Source of the DNA: a virus
Length of the DNA stretch: 22,516 nt
Direction: 5' to 3' (one strand)
IMG/VR virus record: IMGVR_UViG_3300030103_005764
Span: 44,828 to 67,343 of that record
Shown here: one piece after another, positions 1 to 5,957 of the stretch
Layout of the letters: each line of letters begins with the position of its first letter
How positions within the stretch are numbered: position 1 is the first letter of the stretch
Translations under genes and position numbers: made by a program
Notes under the pieces: model-generated
What the model was told of the DNA's origin: nothing
Databases searched by the model: none
What the model saw: the letters and a program-made list of their open reading frames with translations, nothing else

Positions 1-174
1 GCACTTTTAATAGTAGATCAAAAAAGAGCAGATGAAATCTTTAGAGATATATGTATTGAAGTAAATGGTTTCTATGCAATGAACTATCTTGCATACTGGT
101 CATTAAGAGCAGGTGGCTTTGTTGCTTGGAACGGACACAGAAAAAGAAACGCAAAAATTGAAGGTGTAAAATAA
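1..174 (+). CDS. C-terminal fragment of unknown protein
   Basis: The first base opens a frame that runs without a stop for 57 codons to TAA at 172-174; the gene begins upstream of the window. The visible part has an aromatic stretch (GFYAMNYLAYW) and ends in a basic segment (GHRKRNAKIEGVK). The stop shares its final A with the ATG of the next gene (TAATG), so the two are probably translationally coupled. I recognise no family. Its place before a holin-like gene would suit a lysis or virion role, but that is context only. Confidence 0.6.
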   Translation, partial: ALLIVDQKRADEIFRDICIEVNGFYAMNYLAYWSLRAGGFVAWNGHRKRNAKIEGVK

Positions 175-494
175 TGGCTGAATTAAAAGAAGATAAACTT
201 ATTGTTAAAAAAGACAGCATGGTCAAAAAAGGTGCCAAAGACGGTTGGGCATTAATTAAGATCGTTTGGGTTTTCTTAAGAGATGAATTACCACAGTTCC
301 TATCCAATTGGAGAACAGTGCCGAGAATAATGATGGCATTGTATGGATTAGTTTTCTACAACACAATGCAGTGGTTCATGGCTCTTGATGCTCCGAACAA
401 TGCACAGGCAGGTTTTGTATCTGTTGTTGTTGGTGCAGGTGCGGCCTGGTTTGGACTTTACGTCAACGGCAAGAAGACCGAAATCAAAAAATAA
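174..494 (+). CDS. Holin-like small membrane protein
   Basis: This 106-residue protein has a Lys-rich N-terminal part (1-25), an amphipathic region with Trp (25-46), a hydrophobic segment at about 51-71, a second at about 79-96 rich in Gly/Ala/Val (GFVSVVVGAGAAWFG), and a charged tail (NGKKTEIKK). The order of hydrophobic segments, the Gly-rich last helix ending in WFG and the short Lys tail resemble 3-TM holins of the gene-transfer-agent type (GTA_holin_3TM). A holin would form holes in the inner membrane to let the endolysin out. The resemblance is from memory, and no endolysin is visible beside it, so any small membrane protein remains possible. It overlaps the gene upstream by one base. 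Confidence 0.5.
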   Translation: MAELKEDKLIVKKDSMVKKGAKDGWALIKIVWVFLRDELPQFLSNWRTVPRIMMALYGLVFYNTMQWFMALDAPNNAQAGFVSVVVGAGAAWFGLYVNGKKTEIKK

Positions 495-504
495 TTACCA
501 CGCA

Positions 505-532
505 TTGACAGATACACAATCTGTTATACAAT
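505..532 (+). promoter_or_regulatory. Sigma70-like promoter for dnaJ-def-clpA
   Basis: TTGACA at 505-510 is a perfect -35 box and TACAAT at 527-532 a good -10 box, with a 16-base spacer. The start point would fall near 539, at or next to the dnaJ ATG, so this mRNA may also be leaderless. An inverted repeat (ACAGAT, 5 bases, ATCTGT; 508-513 and 519-524) fills the spacer and may be an operator. There is no T4 late octamer here, so this operon is probably expressed by the host sigma factor early or mid infection. Confidence 0.6.
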
Positions 533-538
533 ATAGTA

Positions 539-1396
539 ATGAAGAATTATTATGACATTCTAGGTGTGAACGAAAAGTCCACAAGTGCAGAAATCACTAA
601 AGCATTCAAGGACCTAGCAAAGAAACATCATCCTGACAGAGGAGGAGATGAGTCTAAATTCAAAGAAATAAATGAGGCTCACAATACACTTAAAAGTTCA
701 CAGAAGAGACATGATTATGACACCATGCGAAAGTTTGGTGGGCCTAGACAGGGTGGTGGCGAACATCCTTTCTTCAACGAAGATATATTCGGCGATTTTT
801 TTTCTGGTTTTGGCAATGTAGGTGACGGGGTACAATTTAATTTTTCTTCGGGAGGACAGCCTAGATCATTTAGGCAGAGCAGAAAGGGAAATAGAAACGT
901 TCAAGTTCGAATGGCAGTAAGTTTAAAAGAAGCAATGATGAACCATGAGAAAACAATTAATTACAAATTGCCGTCCGGTCGAGAGGAATTCGCAACAGTC
1001 AAAATACCAGCAGGGGTGCAACACGGCATAACTTTCAAGTTTTCTGGAATGGGAGACGACTCAATAAGGAACATGCCACGTGGAGATCTTCTGGTGCAAA
1101 TGAGTGTTCTCGACTGCGATGGTTACACACGTAAAGGTAATGATCTTTATACAGACAAAACAATCGACTGTTTCCAAGCGGTACGTGGAACAGAAGTAGA
1201 ACTTAAAACACTAGATGACAAAGTGATTAAGGTAAAGGTCCCATCCGGAACACAACCTGGCACTCTGTTGCAAGTAAAATCACAAGGAATGCCTGTGCAT
1301 AAAACATTAAATATTCGTGGAAACCTATATGTCAAAGTACACATATTGATACCGCAATTATCTGCACAGGATTTAAAAAAGATAAAGGACCTATGA
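539..1396 (+). CDS. J-domain co-chaperone (DnaJ/CbpA-like, no zinc finger)
   Basis: The 285-residue protein starts with a complete J domain (about 1-65) with YYDILGV at the start and the HPD motif at 31-33, which stimulates the ATPase of Hsp70 (DnaK). A Gly/Phe-rich linker follows (about 66-115), then a two-part beta-rich substrate-binding domain (about 120-280; KIPAGVQHG and KVPSGTQPG mark the two repeats). The CxxCxGxG zinc-finger repeats of type I DnaJ are absent, so it is type II/CbpA-like. The phage protein probably directs host DnaK to phage substrates. It heads a three-gene cassette and overlaps the deformylase gene by four bases (ATGA). Confidence 0.93.
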   Translation: MKNYYDILGVNEKSTSAEITKAFKDLAKKHHPDRGGDESKFKEINEAHNTLKSSQKRHDYDTMRKFGGPRQGGGEHPFFNEDIFGDFFSGFGNVGDGVQFNFSSGGQPRSFRQSRKGNRNVQVRMAVSLKEAMMNHEKTINYKLPSGREEFATVKIPAGVQHGITFKFSGMGDDSIRNMPRGDLLVQMSVLDCDGYTRKGNDLYTDKTIDCFQAVRGTEVELKTLDDKVIKVKVPSGTQPGTLLQVKSQGMPVHKTLNIRGNLYVKVHILIPQLSAQDLKKIKDL

Positions 1397-1887
1397 TACA
1401 AGTATTTCAATACCCACATGAGACACTGCTACAGAAAAGCACCGAATGGAACAAGAATGACAGCATAGATGGATACGATGATATTGAAAAATTTGAAAGA
1501 GACTATATCAAACTGATGCTAGATGAAAGTGGTATGGGACTTGCGGCAAATCAAGTAGGCATTACCAAAAGATTCTTTGCTATCGGACATGACTCATTTG
1601 ACACATTCAAAAAACATGCTATAATTTGGAATCCAAAGGTTATAAATTTTAGTGAAGAGAAAGTTATTGACGTAGAAGGATGTTTAAGTTTTAAAAATAT
1701 ATGGCTAAAAGTAGAAAGGCCAAAGACAGTAGAAGTGCAATATGAAACAACACAAGGACAAACAAAAAACGCAACACTCGACGGAATGGAATCCAAGTGC
1801 TTCCAGCATGAATGCGATCACCTTGACGGTATTACGTTTAATAAAAGAGTCTCTAAACTACGATGGGACATGGCAAACAAAGGATAA
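1393..1887 (+). CDS. def: Peptide deformylase
   Basis: The 164-residue protein removes the N-formyl group from new polypeptides, using a metal bound by one Cys and two His. All three family motifs are present: GMGLAANQVG (47-56, motif 1), EGCLS (95-99, with metal ligand C97) and QHECDH (138-143, with H139, catalytic E140 and H143). Length and motif order are normal for the family, and nothing suggests loss of activity. Deformylases are known in marine T4-like phages. Here it lies between a J-domain protein and a Clp unfoldase, so all three act on nascent or folding proteins. It starts inside the dnaJ stop (ATGA overlap). Confidence 0.95.
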   Translation: MIQVFQYPHETLLQKSTEWNKNDSIDGYDDIEKFERDYIKLMLDESGMGLAANQVGITKRFFAIGHDSFDTFKKHAIIWNPKVINFSEEKVIDVEGCLSFKNIWLKVERPKTVEVQYETTQGQTKNATLDGMESKCFQHECDHLDGITFNKRVSKLRWDMANKG

Positions 1888-1890
1888 AGA

Positions 1891-4224
1891 ATGTTAGAAG
1901 CAAACGAAGGACTAGAGAACATATTCGAGAACGCAGTTAAAGAAGCAGAAAAGAGAAAGCACGAGTATGTGACCATAGAGCATGTACTTTTAGCACTGAT
2001 AAAGGACAAGGACATAGGAACTGTTCTTCACGATTTCAAAGTTAATGTAGGCGGACTAATAAAAGATGTCGAAGATTACCTTGATACTAAATGCAACGAC
2101 ATAGTGACAAAGGGTGCAGAGCCAATGACGCCACGGAAAACGGCTTCGTTAGAAAGATTAATGAACAGGGCGTTTACGCAGGCACTGTTTCAAGGCAGAC
2201 AAGACGTCAATAGCATTGATATATTGATATCTATATTCTCGGAAAAGAAAAGTTATGCGGCATTCTTCCTTAAGAAACATCAGGTAAGCAAACAGGATCT
2301 TATGGATCTTGTGTCAACAGAAACTATATTGGACGAGGGCATGGCGCAAATGGGAGGGCCACAGCCGGGAGTAGAACAAAAATTAAGGCCGAACCAAGCG
2401 GACAGGATATTAAAAAATTACTGTGAAAATTTAAATCAAAAATATTTTGATAAAAAAATTGATCCTGTTATAGGTAGAGAAGAAGAAACAGAAAACTTAA
2501 AACAAATACTTGCAAGAAGAAACAAGAATAATGTATTAATAGTCGGCGATCCTGGCGTAGGTAAAACGGCAGTGGTGGAAGGACTTGCAAGAAGAATAGC
2601 AAAAAACAAAGGAGATGTGCCAGAATATTTGAAAGATCACATTGTCTGGAGTTTAGATGTCAACAGTCTTATAGCAGGTAGTAAGTTCAGAGGGGACTTT
2701 GAGGAGAGATTAAAACTTATTGTTAATGCATTAGATCAAAAAGGCAAAAGTATTCTATTCATAGACGAAGCACACATGATGGTGGGTGCTGGTGCTACTG
2801 GACAGGGTCAGAGTATGGACATGGCAAATATGATTAAACCTGCTTTACTAAAAGGCACTATAAAAGTTGTGGCCAGTACCACTTGGGAAGAGTACAGAAA
2901 GTATTTTGAAAAAGACAGAGCATTGATGAGGAGATTTCAAAGATTACAAGTTGGAGAACCAACAAAAGAAACTGCTGTCAAAATTCTTAAAGGAGTGAAG
3001 CACTACTATGAAAAGTTTCATGATTGCACAATTACAGATGAAGCCTGTGAAGACGCAGTTGATTACTCTAGCAAATATATCGCTGATAAAAAATTACCTG
3101 ATAAAGCCATAGACGTTATGGATGTTGCCTGTGCTAGACTAAGGCTAAAAGGAGTCAAGGACGGCAAGATTGATCATGACGAGATAATACACGAGATAAG
3201 TGTAATGACAGGCATCAGTATAGAACAACTATCACAAAAACAAGCAACCAATTTAAAAACTTTAGATGAAAAGATGAAGTTGCAAGTGTTTGGTCAGGAT
3301 AAAGCAATAAGCACAATTACAGACAAAATACTTGTTGCAAGGGCAGGACTTAAGAGTTTGACTAAACCAGTAGGCTCATTTTTGTTCCTAGGTCCAACAG
3401 GATGTGGTAAAACTGAAACAGCAAGACAATTGGCCAAGACATTAGGTGTTGAATTAATTAGATTTGATATGTCAGAATATCAAGAAAAACATAGTATTGC
3501 AAAATTAATTGGGTCTCCTCCTGGATATGTGGGATTTGAAGATTCTCAAATGGGTGGCGGAATGTTTATAAATGAAGTAGAAAAAAATCCTCACGCAGTT
3601 GTTTTGTTTGATGAAATTGAAAAAGCACATAGAGATGTATCAAATATGCTACTACAAGTTATGGATTATGGTACAGTCACAGGCAGTAATGGTAAGAAGG
3701 CCGACTGCAGGAACATCACGCTTATAATGACATCAAATCTAGGTGCCGAAGCCAATGAAAGGAATAACATAGGATTCGGACCGAGCGAAAGATCAGGTGA
3801 GGACGATAAGGCAATGAAGAAGTTCTTCCCACCAGAGTTTAGGAACAGGCTAGATGCAGTAATTAAATTTGATAAACTTGGAAAAGATACTATGAAATCA
3901 ATTGTGAAAAAATTCTTGCTTGAATTAAACACAATGACGATAGAGAAAGACGTTGAAGTTAATGCAACGGAACACGCAATAGACTTTTTAATGTCCAAAG
4001 GCTTTGATGCAAAACTAGGTGCAAGACCGTTGCAACGTGTTATTGATGAAGAAATAAAGAAACCTTTGTCGAAAATGATGTTGTTTGGCGAATTAACAGA
4101 GGGCGGAATGGTAGAGGTAGGACTATCAGACGATGTTGTGCCAAAACTAACAGTGAATTTCAAAGCCAAAAAGGAAAGAAAAGCAATTTCAGTATTAAAC
4201 CCTGCCGATGAGAAAACATCATAA
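1891..4224 (+). CDS. clpA: ClpA-like double AAA+ unfoldase
   Basis: This 777-residue protein has a Clp N-domain (about 1-150), AAA+ module D1 with Walker A GDPGVGKT (219-226) and Walker B LFIDEAH (289-295), and module D2 with Walker A GPTGCGKT (501-508) and Walker B VLFDE (571-575). There is no long coiled-coil M-domain between the modules, so it is of ClpA rather than ClpB type. D2 also holds IGF at 627-629, between the SNLG sensor-1 region and FRNRLD. This is the place and form of the loop by which ClpA/ClpX/ClpC dock on ClpP (IGL in E. coli ClpA). No clpP is visible here, so it would have to use host ClpP. That would let the phage choose which proteins are degraded. It starts 3 bases after def. 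Confidence 0.9.
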   Translation: MLEANEGLENIFENAVKEAEKRKHEYVTIEHVLLALIKDKDIGTVLHDFKVNVGGLIKDVEDYLDTKCNDIVTKGAEPMTPRKTASLERLMNRAFTQALFQGRQDVNSIDILISIFSEKKSYAAFFLKKHQVSKQDLMDLVSTETILDEGMAQMGGPQPGVEQKLRPNQADRILKNYCENLNQKYFDKKIDPVIGREEETENLKQILARRNKNNVLIVGDPGVGKTAVVEGLARRIAKNKGDVPEYLKDHIVWSLDVNSLIAGSKFRGDFEERLKLIVNALDQKGKSILFIDEAHMMVGAGATGQGQSMDMANMIKPALLKGTIKVVASTTWEEYRKYFEKDRALMRRFQRLQVGEPTKETAVKILKGVKHYYEKFHDCTITDEACEDAVDYSSKYIADKKLPDKAIDVMDVACARLRLKGVKDGKIDHDEIIHEISVMTGISIEQLSQKQATNLKTLDEKMKLQVFGQDKAISTITDKILVARAGLKSLTKPVGSFLFLGPTGCGKTETARQLAKTLGVELIRFDMSEYQEKHSIAKLIGSPPGYVGFEDSQMGGGMFINEVEKNPHAVVLFDEIEKAHRDVSNMLLQVMDYGTVTGSNGKKADCRNITLIMTSNLGAEANERNNIGFGPSERSGEDDKAMKKFFPPEFRNRLDAVIKFDKLGKDTMKSIVKKFLLELNTMTIEKDVEVNATEHAIDFLMSKGFDAKLGARPLQRVIDEEIKKPLSKMMLFGELTEGGMVEVGLSDDVVPKLTVNFKAKKERKAISVLNPADEKTS

Positions 4225-4834
4225 CAAATTATATTACGGCAAGTACCGTTTCAAAACAGTTTTCAATATGCCTGAAACTGCTATGCTATGGCCTACGACA
4301 GATGAAAGATTACAAAATATCAAGGACAACAATGACAGGATGGAAAAACTTTGGTTACTTGCAGATTTCATTATCAACAATAGAAATAAAATGAAGTTTA
4401 GGATTCAAGAGAAGAAGAGTATATTCTATTCAAACCAAGAGTTGGCAGAAGAAGTAAAATCTAAATTTATTGATAACTTTGTACACATGGAAACAGTGGA
4501 TCCTAGGCATGGTGAATTAAAAGAGAATGTTGTCGGCTGTCATAGATTGCCACATGGAAAGTACCAATATCAAGTTCATATCAAAAAAGACGCACACAGA
4601 ATTATAACAAACTTGCAGAGAGAAAATTTACGTGATTTTATAGAACGGAATGTTGATAATTGCTATGTTCCAGGTTATGCATTAATGGATTACCTTGAGG
4701 ACAAGTGCCAGTATTGCTTTGGTGGATATTTCTATGTCACCAAAGAAAGTTACATTACACCAATTTACATGATGGCCCAGCAGGCAATAGACAAAATTAT
4801 TAAATTTAGAAAGGTGAAAAAATGGAAGCAATAA
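4208..4834 (+). CDS. Conserved-type hypothetical protein, 208 aa
   Basis: No family recognised. The N-terminus is basic and aromatic (MRKHHNKLYYGKYRFK). The middle is mixed and soluble in character, and near the C-terminus there is a Cys/aromatic patch (DKCQYCFGGYFYV). It has no membrane segment, signal peptide or obvious catalytic motif. The start overlaps the end of clpA by 17 bases and the end overlaps the next gene by 13, so it belongs to the same operon. The Cys pair CQYC could bind metal, but no second pair completes a zinc site; C112 and C152 are isolated. Confidence 0.75.
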   Translation: MRKHHNKLYYGKYRFKTVFNMPETAMLWPTTDERLQNIKDNNDRMEKLWLLADFIINNRNKMKFRIQEKKSIFYSNQELAEEVKSKFIDNFVHMETVDPRHGELKENVVGCHRLPHGKYQYQVHIKKDAHRIITNLQRENLRDFIERNVDNCYVPGYALMDYLEDKCQYCFGGYFYVTKESYITPIYMMAQQAIDKIIKFRKVKKWKQ

Positions 4835-5118
4835 AAAAACTACGAGATAAAAATATTTTCAATGATCAAAGTATTGTTGAAAGCATGATAAAAGGCAACT
4901 GGATGGGTGATGCAGTGATCAAAAAAGCACATCTCCGAGTAAAACAAGTAAGAGAAGACGACTGCATTTGTGAGGAACTAGGATCAGCAGACGGAAAGGC
5001 CTACAAGATAAAGTATATAAACATACTGACAGTGGACGGACAAGAGCCTAATGAACTTGCCGCTGTGTACGGACTGGGTCCAAAAACTGCAAGATTCAAG
5101 AGACGTAAGGCCGAATAA
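4822..5118 (+). CDS. Small hypothetical protein, basic C-terminus
   Basis: This 98-residue soluble protein is not recognised. A purine-rich ribosome binding site (AAGGTG, 4811-4816) sits about 5 bases before the ATG. The protein is basic overall and ends in a basic stretch (TARFKRRKAE), which would suit nucleic acid binding, though no fold can be assigned. It overlaps the preceding gene by 13 bases. It is the last gene before a late promoter whose octamer contains its stop codon. Confidence 0.7.
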   Translation: MEAIKKLRDKNIFNDQSIVESMIKGNWMGDAVIKKAHLRVKQVREDDCICEELGSADGKAYKIKYINILTVDGQEPNELAAVYGLGPKTARFKRRKAE

Positions 5119-5121
5119 ATA
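5114..5121 (+). promoter_or_regulatory. T4-type late promoter octamer
   Basis: AATAAATA, one mismatch from the T4 late consensus TATAAATA. It contains the stop codon (5116-5118) of the gene upstream. The ATG of the virion-type gene follows after 6 bases with no Shine-Dalgarno sequence. I see no clear start-codon hairpin at this site. Confidence 0.65.
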
Positions 5122-5127
5122 ACAACG

Positions 5128-5709
5128 ATGGCACAGACAAGCACAACACTAATAAGTCAAAAAACGCACAAAGCCGATATCACGGTTGAAGGAGGTGCAA
5201 CATTTACAGTCACAGGTAGTGAATACAAGATCAGTACAGTAGACACTAGCCTGAGCAATCTAGCACAATTTGACTTGATCACTGTATCAGGCACAACAAA
5301 TAACAACAAAACATTCACAGTGAAGAGTGTTGCAACTGATGGTTTGAGCATTGTGGTCGAAGAACTTGTCACAGCAGAAACACGTGACGGTTCTACCGAT
5401 ACTACCATAGATCATGTTGGTTTTGTTAGTGATAAACAAAAAGGCGACGGATACTTTTCACAACCAGATGGAGTACACACTGTTGCCTATAAGGTGGACA
5501 CAACACTTACAGGTTCAATTAAAATGCAGGGTTCTTTGGCAACAACGCCGACCGAGGACGATTTTTTTGATATCTCGGGCACAACATTCACAACAGATCA
5601 AAGCACAACAATATCAAGTGCCAATTTCACAGGCAATTTTGTATGGGTAAGGGCAAAAGCCACAGGAATTACCGCAGGATCTATCACAAGTATTCAATTA
5701 AACAACTAA
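5128..5709 (+). CDS. Probable virion structural protein, beta-rich
   Basis: The 193-residue protein is very rich in Thr, Ser, Val and Gly, with alternating polar and hydrophobic residues typical of phage tail, fibre or head-decoration beta domains. It has no Cys. The C-terminal half (DDFFDISGTTF, then NFTGNFVWVRA) looks like domains seen in marine myovirus structural proteins. It follows a late promoter octamer and is followed by a terminator-like stem, so it may be a single-gene late unit. The exact place in the virion cannot be told from sequence. Confidence 0.65.
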   Translation: MAQTSTTLISQKTHKADITVEGGATFTVTGSEYKISTVDTSLSNLAQFDLITVSGTTNNNKTFTVKSVATDGLSIVVEELVTAETRDGSTDTTIDHVGFVSDKQKGDGYFSQPDGVHTVAYKVDTTLTGSIKMQGSLATTPTEDDFFDISGTTFTTDQSTTISSANFTGNFVWVRAKATGITAGSITSIQLNN

Positions 5710-5734
5710 AAAGTCGCATAAACACTGGCTTTTT
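5708..5734 (+). terminator. Candidate intrinsic terminator
   Basis: AAAAAGTC (5708-5715) can pair with GGCTTTTT (5727-5734), giving an 8-bp stem with one G-T pair, an 11-base loop and a T-run in its 3' arm. It overlaps the stop codon of the virion-type gene and comes just before the next promoter, which fits a transcription boundary. The stem is AT-rich, so it may be weak. Confidence 0.4.
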
Positions 5735-5740
5735 GCTAGG

Positions 5741-5768
5741 TTGACTATTACCAGTTCTGTGTTAAACT
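5741..5768 (+). promoter_or_regulatory. Sigma70-like promoter for the protease operon
   Basis: TTGACT (5741-5746) and TAAACT (5763-5768) have a 16-base spacer, and the predicted start lies near the ATG at 5775. TGTGT (5758-5762) and ACACA (5771-5775) could pair around the -10 box. No late octamer is present. The -10 match is only fair (4 of 6). Confidence 0.4.
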
Positions 5769-5774
5769 ATACAC

Positions 5775-5957
5775 ATGAACGACAATGACCTAGAACAGAT
5801 CAACACTGTTGATGTGAATATAACAGCGGAGTCGATTGACGCCCATGTTATTTGCCTTCGAGAGAACGGATACAAGGTTCTTAAGAAATCTACAACATAC
5901 TCAAGATATCTATTATTCTTTTTATTAGGTGCCTTTTTAATGGGGAGTATTATGTGA
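5775..5957 (+). CDS. Small single-span membrane protein
   Basis: This 60-residue protein has an acidic soluble N-terminal part (MNDNDLEQINTVDVNI) and one C-terminal hydrophobic segment (about 45-60, YLLFFLLGAFLMGSIM), as in tail-anchored or stop-anchor proteins. Its end overlaps the GTG start of the large protease by four bases, so the two are probably coupled and may act together at the membrane. No family is recognised. Confidence 0.65.
   Translation: MNDNDLEQINTVDVNITAESIDAHVICLRENGYKVLKKSTTYSRYLLFFLLGAFLMGSIM

Noticed and set aside
3666-4169. 167-residue minus-strand frame inside clpA
   Set aside because: The + strand frame encodes conserved AAA+ motifs over the whole stretch; the opposite frame has no recognisable content.
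1891-4224. Identification as ClpB disaggregase
   Set aside because: The coiled-coil middle domain is missing and an IGF loop typical of ClpP partners is present.
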